Shown piece by piece: positions 45,316 to 53,794 of a stretch of DNA of 64,000 nt. The stretch's first letter is position 1. Every line of letters begins with the position of its first letter. The stretch covers positions 124,001 through 188,000 of the forward strand of contig CANMZT010000004.1 of the NCBI GenBank assembly GCA_947502405.1, read 5' to 3'. A model generated the notes under the pieces. It was not told the DNA's origin, ran no database searches, and was given only the letters and a program-made list of their open reading frames with translations. This DNA comes from an uncultured Algibacter sp. GTDB taxonomy: Bacteria; Bacteroidota; Bacteroidia; Flavobacteriales; Flavobacteriaceae. The position numbers and the translations under genes were made by a program.

Positions 45316-46266
45316 TTAAAATTTTCCTTGTGTAAACACCAAAAACATAAACACCCCATAGCCTACTACCAGAAAGAACCCTTTAACTCTACTAATTTGC
45401 ATACGCTTTGGAAGAAAAATAAGCGGGATTAAAACTGCAGAAAAACCGAGCATCCAAAAAATATCGTTGGAGAGTATTTGTGGTTCGGTTACTGGAATGG
45501 GTTTTACTAAAGCCGTTAAGCCCAAAACAGAGGCTATATTGAAAATATTTGAACCAATTAAGTTCCCCAATGAAATGGCTTTTTCTTGCTTAGCAGCTGC
45601 AATTACAGATGCAGCCAATTCTGGCACACTAGTACCAATTGCTATTAACGACACCCCTATTACGGCTTCGCTTACACCTACTGATCGCGCTATTTCTTTT
45701 GATCCTTCAACCAACCACTCGCTACCAAAATAAAGCGAAGCTGCGCCTATTAAAAGCCACAGCCCTATTTTAAAGTTAGATACTTTGGCTAAGGCATCAT
45801 CAACTTCTTCTGATACGGCATCCTTTTTTGCACTCCTAATAAGGTAAACTAAAAAAATAACTAGTCCAGTAAATAAAATACCACCCTCAATGGCTGTTAA
45901 AACATTATCGTTTTTTAAAAAATAGTAGAGCACAATTGAAAACACCATCATTACTGGCCAATTGAGTTTATAGAATGACTTATCTACTGCAATAGTACCA
46001 ACCATAGCGGTTACACCTAATACCAAACCAATATTAGCCACATTGGAACCTACAACATTGTTAATTGCAATTGCTGGAGAGCCTGAAAGTGCCGCTTGTA
46101 AACTTACTAGTAACTCTGGAGCCGAGGTTGCAAAGGATACCACCGTCATGCCAATAACCATTTTAGAGATATCGAATTTGAACGATAAAGCTACTGAAGA
46201 ACGCACCAAATACTCACCTCCTACTACTAATAATGCAAAACCAAGAACAACCCAAAGGATACTCAT
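45316..46266 (-). CDS. Calcium/sodium exchanger (CaCA family)
   Basis: A 316-aa membrane protein with about ten hydrophobic helices and the two inverted alpha-repeats of the exchanger family. The first has VVSFATSAPELLVSLQAA and NNVVGSNVANIGLVLG; the second has IGTSVPELAASVIAAA and GNLIGSNIFNIASVLG. The Pro-Glu and Gly-Asn residues form the ion sites. It resembles YrbG-type inner-membrane antiporters. It is a single gene, divergent from the BlaI operon. Confidence 0.92.
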   Translation of the reverse strand: MSILWVVLGFALLVVGGEYLVRSSVALSFKFDISKMVIGMTVVSFATSAPELLVSLQAALSGSPAIAINNVVGSNVANIGLVLGVTAMVGTIAVDKSFYKLNWPVMMVFSIVLYYFLKNDNVLTAIEGGILFTGLVIFLVYLIRSAKKDAVSEEVDDALAKVSNFKIGLWLLIGAASLYFGSEWLVEGSKEIARSVGVSEAVIGVSLIAIGTSVPELAASVIAAAKQEKAISLGNLIGSNIFNIASVLGLTALVKPIPVTEPQILSNDIFWMLGFSAVLIPLIFLPKRMQISRVKGFFLVVGYGVFMFLVFTQGKF

Positions 46267-46348
46267 AAACCTATTTTTCTTGCGAAGATAAATGAAAGTA
46301 AAAAAGTTAAAAGTGAAAAATGAAAAGTTTTTTTGAAAACTTAAAATT

Positions 46349-46402
46349 TAGTTAAATAACTATGTATTTAGTTGTATAACTATAAAAATAGTTATAGTTT
46401 TG
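46349..46402 (+). promoter_or_regulatory. BlaI-type operators over a promoter
   Basis: Three overlapping dyads are seen: TAGTTAAATAACTA (46349-46362), TAGTTGTATAACTA (46369-46382) and AACTATAAAAATAGTT (46378-46393). They cover a promoter with TTG at 46372-46374 and TAGTTTTG at 46395-46402 (20-base spacing). They precede the BlaI-like repressor gene, so autorepression is likely. Confidence 0.75.
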
Positions 46403-46405
46403 CTA

Positions 46406-46499
46406 TGCGTTAGGGATTGAAGCGGATAGCCCACAGTGAGCCCGCAGGAGCGAGCGAGGACTTGCAGCGTAAAGCCCGACCCTTGTGGTAACGCCCAAA
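46406..46499 (+). repeat. Dispersed repeat copy in the blaI leader
   Basis: Starts gcgttagggattgaagcgga and ends cttgtggtaacgcccaaat. It lies between the promoter and the ATG at 46513, so it is transcribed as most of the 5' leader. Confidence 0.8.
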
Positions 46500-46512
46500 T
46501 AATTATAATACC

Positions 46513-46872
46513 ATGGAAAAATTAACTAATAAAGAAGAAGAGATTATGCATATTTTATGGAAGCTCGAAAAGGCTTTTGTAAAAGATGTGCTTGCAGAAA
46601 TTAAAGATGATAAGCCGCACTATAATACCTTATCTACTATAATTAGAAACCTAGAGGATAAAGGTTATGTGGCTTATACTGCCTACGGTAAAACGCACCA
46701 GTACTACCCTATTGTAAAGAAAGAAGATTACAGAAAACGCTTTATGAATATAGCGATTGACAATTATTTTAATAACTCTTATAAAAATGTAGTCTCGTTT
46801 TTTGCCAAAGAAGAAAAGATAAGTGTTGATGAGTTAAAAGAGATTATTAAACTAATTGAAAAAGAGAAATAA
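46513..46872 (+). CDS. BlaI/MecI/CopY family repressor
   Basis: A 119-aa winged-helix repressor. LTNKEEEIMHILWKLEKAFVKDV begins the DNA-binding domain and YNTLSTIIRNLEDKGYVAY is the recognition helix and wing. The C-terminal helices mediate dimerisation. It is paired 2 bases upstream of an M56/BlaR1 sensor protease that presumably inactivates it. The palindromes overlapping its promoter are the expected targets. Confidence 0.92.
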   Translation: MEKLTNKEEEIMHILWKLEKAFVKDVLAEIKDDKPHYNTLSTIIRNLEDKGYVAYTAYGKTHQYYPIVKKEDYRKRFMNIAIDNYFNNSYKNVVSFFAKEEKISVDELKEIIKLIEKEK

Positions 46873-46874
46873 CT

Positions 46875-48668
46875 ATGGAATATTTAATTAAAGCGAGTGC
46901 TGTTGTTGCTATTTTTTATGTGTTTTATAAATTATTACTGCAACGCGATACATTTTTTCAATCTAACCGATGGTTTTTGCTTATTGGCTTATTGGTTGCT
47001 CTATATATACCTATGATTGTGATTCCTATTTATATAGAGTATACACCCATTGATGTGTCTCATTTAACTTTTAGTGAAGTTGCCAACACTCCTGCCAAAA
47101 CTGGTCTGGACTTTATGGGCTATGCTATGATTACCTATGTTTTGGGGATTGCTTTTTTTTCTATTAGGTTTTTAATACAGATTTTTTCTCTTGCTATGTT
47201 GATTATTAAAAACAAAAAAGAAAAACACGGTGGATATATTTATGTAAAAACCAATGCGGATGTTTCTCCGTTTTCATTTTTTAATTGGATTGTTTATAAC
47301 CCAGAACAATTTAATGAGAGTGAATTAAACCAAATTATATCTCACGAAAAAGTACATGCTAAGCAATACCATAGCATTGATATTTTACTGATTCATTTAG
47401 CAAGTATTGCATTATGGTTTAATCCGTTTATATGGTTCTACAATAAAGACTTAAAACAAAATTTAGAGTTTTTAGCAGATTCTAATACAGTAAACGAAAC
47501 AACATGCAAAAAAAGTTATCAATATACATTGCTTAAAACAAGTGTGCCTTCTCATCAATTAGCACTGAGCAATAATTTTTATAATTCATTAATCAAAAAA
47601 CGAATCGTTATGTTACAAAAATCAAAATCAAAACAAATTAATAAGCTTAAATATGTGCTTATTATTCCTTTACTAGCTGTTTTTCTTATGAGCTTTAGCA
47701 CTAAAAACATCTATATTGAAAAATCTGAACCTGTGGTTGATATCCTTTCAGATCCTCTTCCAGAATACTTGGAACCGTCTGATGCAGATGGTAAAATCAT
47801 AGAAGAACCTGTAGTTAAAAGTAAATCTAATACTAAAAAAATACCTGCTAAAAGCAATAATACTGTTTCAAAAAAGGAAGTTGAAATGTTTGTTATAACC
47901 AAAAACACTTCAGATTCAGATCTTGACGATATTGTCAAAAAAGCTAAAAATAAAGGTGTTAAATTAAAGTTTAAGAGCATAAAACGAAATACTGAAGGCG
48001 AGATTACATCTATTAAGATTGAGGCTAATGGGAAAAAGTCTAATGCTAGATATAATCTGAATTCTGATGAAGCTATTGCTCCCATAAGAATAACTTTTGA
48101 AAAAAATGGAAATAATATTTCAATTGGTAATGCAGATATTAAGAAAAAATCTATCACCTATGTGATTAAAGATGGTGATAAGATTCATAAAGTAAAAGGT
48201 ACTGGTAGCGGAACTGAAAATATTTTTATTTCTGATGATAACACTGTTTATGAGATTCAAGGTGATTCTGTTAATTTCATATCTGGAGGTAAAGGAAAAA
48301 ATAAATTCAAAAAACGTATTAAACAAGTTGATGTTAGAAAAAACAAAGACGATGAAAGCACTGTTAAAAACTATGGATTAAATGAAGAAGAAGATATTAT
48401 AGTTGTTAAAGGCAATAACTCTGGAGGTAAATCTTATAAAGTAAAAGCTGTTGGAAAAAATAAAGACAGTAAAAAAATTGTAATTAAAACTGATGACGGT
48501 AAAGAACCTATTTATTATGTAAATGGAGAAATTGTTAAAGCTGAAGACTTTAAAACGTTGGATACTGACGATATTAAAACTGTTAAAGTATTAAAAGGAG
48601 AAGCTGCTGTGAAAAAGCATGGAGAAAAAGCTAAAAATGGTGTAGTAGAAATTACAACCAAAGAATAA
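46875..48668 (+). CDS. M56 family BlaR1-like sensor metalloprotease
   Basis: A 597-aa protein. The N-terminal four-helix membrane domain carries the zinc protease motif HEKVH (His157, Glu158, His161). A later hydrophobic segment (YVLIIPLLAVFLMSFS) spans the membrane, and a long Lys/Asp-rich periplasmic region follows. The last 60 residues (PIYYVNGEIVKAEDFKTL, AAVKKHGEKAKNGVVEITT) look like a TonB-receptor plug segment. A similar tail ends the BT_3928 protein at 60161. It probably senses envelope or cell-wall stress and cleaves the BlaI partner; the plug tail suggests an outer-membrane partner. Confidence 0.88.
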   Translation: MEYLIKASAVVAIFYVFYKLLLQRDTFFQSNRWFLLIGLLVALYIPMIVIPIYIEYTPIDVSHLTFSEVANTPAKTGLDFMGYAMITYVLGIAFFSIRFLIQIFSLAMLIIKNKKEKHGGYIYVKTNADVSPFSFFNWIVYNPEQFNESELNQIISHEKVHAKQYHSIDILLIHLASIALWFNPFIWFYNKDLKQNLEFLADSNTVNETTCKKSYQYTLLKTSVPSHQLALSNNFYNSLIKKRIVMLQKSKSKQINKLKYVLIIPLLAVFLMSFSTKNIYIEKSEPVVDILSDPLPEYLEPSDADGKIIEEPVVKSKSNTKKIPAKSNNTVSKKEVEMFVITKNTSDSDLDDIVKKAKNKGVKLKFKSIKRNTEGEITSIKIEANGKKSNARYNLNSDEAIAPIRITFEKNGNNISIGNADIKKKSITYVIKDGDKIHKVKGTGSGTENIFISDDNTVYEIQGDSVNFISGGKGKNKFKKRIKQVDVRKNKDDESTVKNYGLNEEEDIIVVKGNNSGGKSYKVKAVGKNKDSKKIVIKTDDGKEPIYYVNGEIVKAEDFKTLDTDDIKTVKVLKGEAAVKKHGEKAKNGVVEITTKE

Positions 48669-48691
48669 ACTTTTAAATATTTAATATCTGT

Positions 48692-48721
48692 AAAAGACAC
48701 TCTATCTTGAGTGTCTTTTTT
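48692..48721 (+). terminator. Terminator of the blaI-blaR operon
   Basis: AAAAGACACTC (48692-48702) and GAGTGTCTTTTT (48709-48720) form a stem with a 6-base loop and a T-tail. Confidence 0.88.
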
Positions 48722-49046
48722 GTTTTATTTACTTAACTGAAATAATGAAATATTAAAAAAATAGCTTTTTATAAACAAAATGCCCCTTGAGTTACAAAAA
48801 CCAACACAAAAAACCCCTACAATTATTACAAATTATAACTAAAAATGTATTATTAGATTTTAATTTTTAACTTATATAAAGAGCGTCACACAATTATTGA
48901 AATCAATTCTATTTATACACTTACAAATAAGCATTCAAATTCATCGATTTTTATAAAAGTATTTGGTAAACATATCCGCAAATATATATCTTCAAAAAAC
49001 ATTGATATAAGTAGCCTTATTTACTAACCTTTTAAACCTTAAAAAT

Positions 49047-49106
49047 ATGATAACACTTGCCAAAATTGTAATTGATGTAATACTCTTTATTATTTCAATT
49101 ATTTAA
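49047..49106 (+). CDS. Tiny hydrophobic peptide ORF, 19 aa
   Basis: Reads MITLAKIVIDVILFIISII, a single hydrophobic helix, and is followed within 11 bases by a strong terminator. It sits in a 750-base gap after the BlaR1 operon. It might be a membrane-active peptide of the type I toxin kind, or chance. No promoter is convincing. Confidence 0.3.
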   Translation: MITLAKIVIDVILFIISII

Positions 49107-49116
49107 TAACCAAAAC

Positions 49117-49150
49117 AGTAAAACTTAGTCTAGAATAAGTTTTACTATTT
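49117..49150 (+). terminator. Terminator in the gap after blaR
   Basis: AGTAAAACTTA (49117-49127) pairs perfectly with TAAGTTTTACT (49136-49146), followed by ATTTTTGTTTT. It implies an independent short transcript upstream. Confidence 0.7.
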
Positions 49151-49173
49151 TTGTTTTCGAAAAGAAAGGTAAA

Positions 49174-49326
49174 GTGAAAAAGCAAGTTTTTAAATTTTTA
49201 GCAAAGGTTAATAAACTCATATTACCAAGTTATTCTAAAAAGCAACTGGATTTAGCAAAAGCCACAAAATTACAGATGGCTATTATTGGCTGGAAATGGT
49301 TTGTAACTCGGAATGCGTTAGATTGA
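49174..49326 (+). CDS. Small conserved-looking protein, 50 aa
   Basis: Starts at GTG: KKQVFKFLAKVNKLILPSYS, then a KKQLDLAKATKLQMAIIGWK region ending VTRNALD. It closely resembles short flavobacterial proteins often labelled SsrA-binding protein in annotations, although it is far too short to be SmpB. Basic and partly amphipathic. I consider it a real small gene of unknown function. Confidence 0.62.
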   Translation: MKKQVFKFLAKVNKLILPSYSKKQLDLAKATKLQMAIIGWKWFVTRNALD

Positions 49327-49421
49327 TAGATGAAAACTAACGTTTTATCTTAATTTTTTTATTTTAGGGTACACATAGATTACTTTTACGGCTATTAATA
49401 AGCCCACAAATCTAAACACCT

Positions 49422-51593
49422 ATGGTTAAGTATATTTATCCATTAATAGTATTATTAAGTTTTACTATAAATTTACTTTCACAAGAAGCTAGTATAGCTA
49501 CTAAGTTTGCACAGGACGGGAATCTATATCTTGATGCTAACAATTCTGAAGTCATTTCTGAATTCAAAGAAAATCAAAAATGTATTGTAACTGCGTTTTT
49601 AGGTAATTATACCTATAAGGTTAAATATAAAGATGTTATTGGTTTTGTTAAAGACCAATATCTATTTGTGAATGAAAAAATGATGGATTTATATTTTGAT
49701 CATGAAGAAAAGCAAAGAGAAAAGGCTATTGCTGAAAGGAAGCAAAGGCAGGAAAAAGTTGAAGCTATTGCTCGAAAAGCCAAAGAAGAACAAGAACGCA
49801 TTGAACAAATAAGAAGAGACTCTATAGCTAAAATTGAGGCTGAAGCTAAAAGAAGATTAGACGAAATAAGAAGAAATGATTCTATAGCAAAAGCCAGAAT
49901 AGAACAAGAACGTCTTAAGGTTGAACAAAGGAAAAAGGATTCTATTGCACAAGTTATTAAAGAGCAAAATAGACTTTTAGCTGAAAAACGCAGAACAGAT
50001 TCCATTGCTAAAGTAAGAGCTGAAGAACGTAAACAATTGCTTATTAAAAGAAGAAACGACTCTATTACGCGTGTAAAGCTAGAGCAAAAACGCTTAAGAA
50101 CCGAACAAAGGAAAAAGGATTCTATTGCTCAGGTTATTAAAGAACAAAATAGACTTTTGGCTGAAAAACGCAAAGCGGATTCTATAGCTAAAGTAAAAGA
50201 GGAAGCCCGAAAGCAATTACTTACTAAAAGGAGAAACGACTCCATAGCACTTGTAAAAGCAGAACAAAAACGTCTAGAAGAGGAACAGAGAAAAAAGGAC
50301 TCTATTGCTAAAGTTATTAAAGAACAAAATAGACTAATAGTACAAAAACGCAAAACAGATTCTATTGCTAAAGTAAGAGCAGAAGAACTTAAACAACAGC
50401 TTATTAAAAGAAGGAATGATTCCATTGCTAGTGTAAAAGCGGAACAAAAGCGCTTAGAAGTAGCAAAAAGAAAAAAAGACTCTGTAGCTCAAGTTATTAA
50501 AGAGCAAAACAGATTAAAAGCTGAAAAGCGTAAAACAGATTCTATTAATAAAGCTAATAAGGCTCTTAAGTTATTAAAGCAACGTAACGATTCAATAGCT
50601 AAAGCAAAAGCTGAACAAAAGAAGGTTGCTGAAAAACGGGTAAAAGACTCTATTGCTTTAGTTAAACAAGAACAAGAAAAAGCTTTAGAATTGTTAAGAA
50701 AACGAAACGATTCCATAGCAAAAGCAAAGGCTGATTTTGAAAAATTGATAGAAAAGAAAAAGAAAGATTCTATAGCTAAAGCTAAACAAGAAAAGGAAGA
50801 AGCTATAAAACTTTTGAGAAGAAGAAATGACTCTGTAGCTAAAGCTAAAAAAATGGAGGAGAAAAGAAAAAACGCTTCCATAAAACAAGCCAACGAGGAA
50901 AGCTTATTGAAGGAAGAAAAAAGAAAATATGATTCCATTATTAAAGCTCAAGAACAAGAGAGAAAAGAGCTTCTAGAACTTAAAAGAAAAAGCGATTCTA
51001 TCGCTAGAGTTATTGAAATAGAGCGGCAAGAGCTAGTTGCGTTAAGAAAAAGGGATTCTATAGCTAAACTTAATAATCAAAGACAGCAAGCTAATAACGC
51101 ACAACAAAACGCTATTTCTAAAGAAGCTCGTGAAAAAGCAAAAAAACAGGCTGCACTTATTGAACGAATGAAGTTTAGAGATTCATGTCATTATCAAATT
51201 AATGATTATGACAAGTTTTATAATGTTACCACAGTTAGAACAGAAGCATATACCTTGAGCAACAATTTAACAGTTGAGCTATACAGGCAAAATAGAAAAA
51301 CCGATGTATTCTTTAATTATGATGGCGATTTGGGTTGTGCTTCATATTTACCTAACCAAAGATCAAGTGTAAAAGTGACACTAGAAAACAACAGAACCAT
51401 AGCATTTTATCATTCATGGGATATTGAATGTGGTCAGTTTTTATTCAAAGCTAGATTATCAAGTACACAAATAAATTCATTAAGAGATTCTCCAATAAAG
51501 TCTATTTTGCTTAGAGGAACAGAAGACTCTAAACAGATAAATTATATTGAATATAAAGAATTCTTTATCGATAAACTCAAGTGTATTGAATAA
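49422..51593 (+). CDS. Secreted coiled-coil protein with DSIA repeats
   Basis: A 723-aa protein with a signal peptide (to about residue 21), an N-terminal SH3-like region (about 25-90) and about 480 residues of charged coiled coil. The coil consists of about 22 repeats that begin DSIA or a variant and are followed by a K/R/E/Q-rich helix. The first 12 repeats are exactly 20 residues long and form a higher-order 60-residue (180-base) pattern; later ones vary between 15 and 21. The C-terminal 140 residues form a globular domain with four Cys residues (DSCHY, LGCAS, IECGQ, KLKCIE). Possibly a periplasmic or surface scaffold. It is monocistronic. Confidence 0.78.
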   Translation: MVKYIYPLIVLLSFTINLLSQEASIATKFAQDGNLYLDANNSEVISEFKENQKCIVTAFLGNYTYKVKYKDVIGFVKDQYLFVNEKMMDLYFDHEEKQREKAIAERKQRQEKVEAIARKAKEEQERIEQIRRDSIAKIEAEAKRRLDEIRRNDSIAKARIEQERLKVEQRKKDSIAQVIKEQNRLLAEKRRTDSIAKVRAEERKQLLIKRRNDSITRVKLEQKRLRTEQRKKDSIAQVIKEQNRLLAEKRKADSIAKVKEEARKQLLTKRRNDSIALVKAEQKRLEEEQRKKDSIAKVIKEQNRLIVQKRKTDSIAKVRAEELKQQLIKRRNDSIASVKAEQKRLEVAKRKKDSVAQVIKEQNRLKAEKRKTDSINKANKALKLLKQRNDSIAKAKAEQKKVAEKRVKDSIALVKQEQEKALELLRKRNDSIAKAKADFEKLIEKKKKDSIAKAKQEKEEAIKLLRRRNDSVAKAKKMEEKRKNASIKQANEESLLKEEKRKYDSIIKAQEQERKELLELKRKSDSIARVIEIERQELVALRKRDSIAKLNNQRQQANNAQQNAISKEAREKAKKQAALIERMKFRDSCHYQINDYDKFYNVTTVRTEAYTLSNNLTVELYRQNRKTDVFFNYDGDLGCASYLPNQRSSVKVTLENNRTIAFYHSWDIECGQFLFKARLSSTQINSLRDSPIKSILLRGTEDSKQINYIEYKEFFIDKLKCIE

Positions 51594-51647
51594 CAGTGAG
51601 TAATAGCTTTACTTATATTAAAAGAAAAATAATTCCAATAAGGTTAT

Positions 51648-51779
51648 ATATCCTGATAAAGCTACGCTTTCAAAAACAAAAACTCCATATTATAAATTCA
51701 AGGAATATGGAATAGTACATTTAAAGGTAGCTTTATTATTTGAAGGATTGTATATCCTGTTAAAGCTCCGCTTTGAAAA
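51648..51779 (+). repeat. Pair of 30-base direct repeats
   Basis: tatatcctgataaagctacg (from 51648, ending ctttcaaaaa) and tatatcctgttaaagctccg (from 51750, ending ctttgaaaaa) are near-identical and about 102 bases apart, between the coiled-coil gene and the tRNA. Confidence 0.6.
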
Positions 51780-51782
51780 AAG

Positions 51783-51840
51783 AAAAGGAGAAAAATAATC
51801 TCTGAGCAAGCTCAAACTATTTTTCTCCTTTTCTTTTTAT
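51783..51840. terminator. Bidirectional terminator between coiled-coil gene and tRNA
   Basis: AAAAGGAGAAAAATA (51783-51797) pairs perfectly with TATTTTTCTCCTTTT (51818-51832). The loop itself contains GAGCAAGCTC. T-tracts follow on both strands. Confidence 0.85.
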
Positions 51841-51843
51841 TCG

Positions 51844-51917
51844 TGACCATGGCAGGATTCAAACCTGCAACCTCTTGAGCCGTAATCAAGTGCGCTATTC
51901 AGTTGCGCCACATGGCC
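51844..51917 (-). tRNA. tRNA-Arg (anticodon ACG)
   Basis: On the minus strand the 74-base sequence folds as a cloverleaf. The acceptor is GGCCATG with CATGGTC (one G-U pair), and the D stem is GCGC/GCGC. The anticodon stem CTTGA/TCAAG has loop TTACGGC, giving anticodon ACG. The T arm is GCAGG-TTTGAAT-CCTGC. CCA is not encoded. Confidence 0.95.
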
Positions 51918-52001
51918 TTTTTTCGTGGGTGCAAATATACATTTTTTATTAAAACTCCACCAAACAATTTCTTTCAATTTTTTAAATTCTTACTTTTGAA
52001 T

Positions 52002-52631
52002 ATGGCTCACACACTCCTACAAGAAAAATTCAATAAAAACTTAGATGATTCACTAATAAAAGAAATAGAATCTATTGGCAAATTGGTCTCGTTTAAGAAA
52101 AACGATATCATCATAGATATCAATCAAACCCTAAAATTTATCCCACTTTTATTGAGCGGAAACATTAAAATTCTTCGTGAAGATCAAGACGGAAATGAAC
52201 TTCTGATCTATTTCCTCGAAGCTGGTGAAACCTGCACCATGTCTCTAACTTGCTGCATGGGTACTACAAAAAGTAAGATTAGAGCAGTTGCCGAAAAAGA
52301 CTCTAAACTCATCATGATACCTGTACAAAATATGCAAAAATGGTTTCACGAGAACGCCAGTTGGCGCAACTTCATACTGGAGAGTTACCAAACCCGTTTT
52401 GACGAAATGCTCGAAGCCATAGACAACCTCGCTTTCATAAAAATGGATGAGAGGCTACTTAAATACCTCATCAACAAAACCAAACTTTACAATTCAAAAA
52501 CCATCATTGTAAAGCACCAAGATATCGCTGAGGATCTCCATACCTCACGCGTGGTTATATCCAGACTCCTCAAACAATTAGAAAATCAAAACAAAATCAA
52601 ACTCAGCAGAAACAAAATAGAAGTGCTTTAA
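52002..52631 (+). CDS. Crp/Fnr family transcriptional regulator, Cys-rich
   Basis: A 209-aa regulator. The cyclic-nucleotide-like beta-barrel has GNIKILREDQDGNELLIYFLEAGETC; the C-terminal wHTH has KHQDIAEDLHTSRVVISRLLKQLE. A CTMSLTCC cluster could sense redox or reactive sulfur. The start ATG at 52002 is preferred because upstream codons in frame overlap the tRNA. A TACTTTTG box ends 4 bases before this ATG, so the message may be nearly leaderless. It lies upstream of the sulfur genes, which it probably controls. Confidence 0.9.
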   Translation: MAHTLLQEKFNKNLDDSLIKEIESIGKLVSFKKNDIIIDINQTLKFIPLLLSGNIKILREDQDGNELLIYFLEAGETCTMSLTCCMGTTKSKIRAVAEKDSKLIMIPVQNMQKWFHENASWRNFILESYQTRFDEMLEAIDNLAFIKMDERLLKYLINKTKLYNSKTIIVKHQDIAEDLHTSRVVISRLLKQLENQNKIKLSRNKIEVL

Positions 52632-52636
52632 ATAAT

Positions 52637-52704
52637 TTGGGCGCTACCACAATCCCGATAGCTATCGGGATGGGGCTGTGGGCTTTCCTCTTCAATCCCT
52701 AGCA
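52637..52704. repeat. Dispersed repeat copy with 20-bp palindrome
   Basis: Starts tttgggcgctaccacaatcc and ends cttcaatccctagc, in the reverse orientation of the 46406 copy. The palindrome ATCCCGATAGCTATCGGGAT at 52652-52671 replaces part of it. Confidence 0.75.
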
Positions 52705-52751
52705 CATCTGCTCATTAATGTTTATTCTAATTTCATTACCTTTTACAAACT

Positions 52752-52763
52752 TGTTAAGTAACA
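52752..52763 (+). promoter_or_regulatory. Possible Crp/Fnr-type site
   Basis: TGTTAAGTAACA is a dyad with 5-bp arms, 56 bases before the YeeE-like gene. A related AGTTA-N6-TAACT dyad precedes the CstB-like gene at about 54604-54619. Whether the adjacent Crp/Fnr protein binds either is speculative. Confidence 0.3.
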
Positions 52764-52818
52764 TTTATTACAATACAAATTAAACCTTCAATATAAATTC
52801 GCACTAAAATTTACAATT

Positions 52819-53376
52819 ATGGAATTCATTTTAAATCCATGGCCTTGGTACATATCTGGTCCATTAATAGCCTTAGTCATGGCACTACTACTCTACTTCG
52901 GCAAAACGTTTGGTATGTCATCAAACTTAAGAACTATGTGTACAATAGCAGGTGCTGGTAAATTTGCAGACTTCTTTAATTTTAAATGGAAAGACCAAGT
53001 TTGGAACCTTATTGTAGTTCTAGGTGCTATTATTGGGGGCTTTATAGCAGTAGAATTTCTATCAAACAATTCCGGAACAGATTTAAATCCAACTACTGTA
53101 ACAGAACTTAAAAACATGGGATTCAAGAGTCCTGGACAAACACTTGTTCCTAACGAAATGTATAGCTTAGATGTTCTAGCATCTCCAAAAGCTTTAATCC
53201 TTTTAGTAATCGGCGGCTTACTAGTTGGCTTCGGAACACGTTATGCAGGTGGTTGTACATCAGGGCATGCTATTACAGGCCTAAGTAGTTTACAAAAACC
53301 ATCCTTAATAGCTGTTATTGGCTTTTTCATTGGCGGACTCATTATGACTAACTTTATTTTACCCTTAATATTTTAA
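52819..53376 (+). CDS. YeeE/YedE family transporter protein
   Basis: A 185-aa membrane protein with four or five helices. GTRYAGGCTSGHAITGLSSLQ contains the conserved GCTSGH motif of YeeE proteins, whose Cys takes part in thiosulfate uptake in characterised members. It precedes by 4 bases a second, half-sized YeeE-like gene, and the two probably form one transporter. The context is sulfur or persulfide metabolism. Confidence 0.9.
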   Translation: MEFILNPWPWYISGPLIALVMALLLYFGKTFGMSSNLRTMCTIAGAGKFADFFNFKWKDQVWNLIVVLGAIIGGFIAVEFLSNNSGTDLNPTTVTELKNMGFKSPGQTLVPNEMYSLDVLASPKALILLVIGGLLVGFGTRYAGGCTSGHAITGLSSLQKPSLIAVIGFFIGGLIMTNFILPLIF

Positions 53377-53380
53377 ACAA

Positions 53381-53794
53381 ATGAAAGCATTAAAATTCTT
53401 ATTGGTTGGTATATTTTTCGGAATTGTTTTAGTGAAATCTGAAGCTGTTTCATGGTATAGAATATACGAGATGTTCAGGTTTCAATCCTTTCACATGTAT
53501 GGTATAATAGGCACCGCCATAGCATCAGGAGTCCTATTTCTTCAAATTTCAAAAAGAGGGCTAATCAAAAATATTAAAGGTGCTGATATTTTTGTTCCAA
53601 AAAAAGAAAACGGATTACTACGCTACATTCTTGGAGGCACTATTTTTGGTTTTGGTTGGGCACTTATCGGTGCGTGCCCTGGCCCCATGTACATTCTTTT
53701 AGGCACTGGTGTATGGAGTATGTTAATTGTTATTGCTGCTGCAATTTTTGGCACTTTTATTTACGGACTCCTAAAAAATAAACTACCACACTAA
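53381..53794 (+). CDS. YeeE/YedE-like (DUF6691-type) membrane protein
   Basis: A 137-aa partner of the preceding gene. GWALIGACPGPMYILLGTG carries the conserved Cys motif of the second YeeE half, with three or four helices. It is contiguous with the TauE/SafE gene (no gap). It likely moves thiosulfate or another sulfur anion with its partner. Confidence 0.88.
   Translation: MKALKFLLVGIFFGIVLVKSEAVSWYRIYEMFRFQSFHMYGIIGTAIASGVLFLQISKRGLIKNIKGADIFVPKKENGLLRYILGGTIFGFGWALIGACPGPMYILLGTGVWSMLIVIAAAIFGTFIYGLLKNKLPH

Noticed and set aside
49174-49326. SsrA-binding protein SmpB
   Set aside because: The 50-aa protein is far too short and lacks SmpB motifs; the label sometimes attached to such proteins looks like a misannotation.
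49700-50938. Several minus-strand open frames rich in Ser/Phe/Leu in the DSIA-repeat gene
   Set aside because: They are antisense reflections of the repeated AAA/GAA/GAT codons, with the same 60-base periodicity as the real gene.
51903-52001. N-terminal extension of the Crp/Fnr protein
   Set aside because: It overlaps the tRNA-Arg gene and a TAnnTTTG promoter box; the family start fits ATG at 52002.
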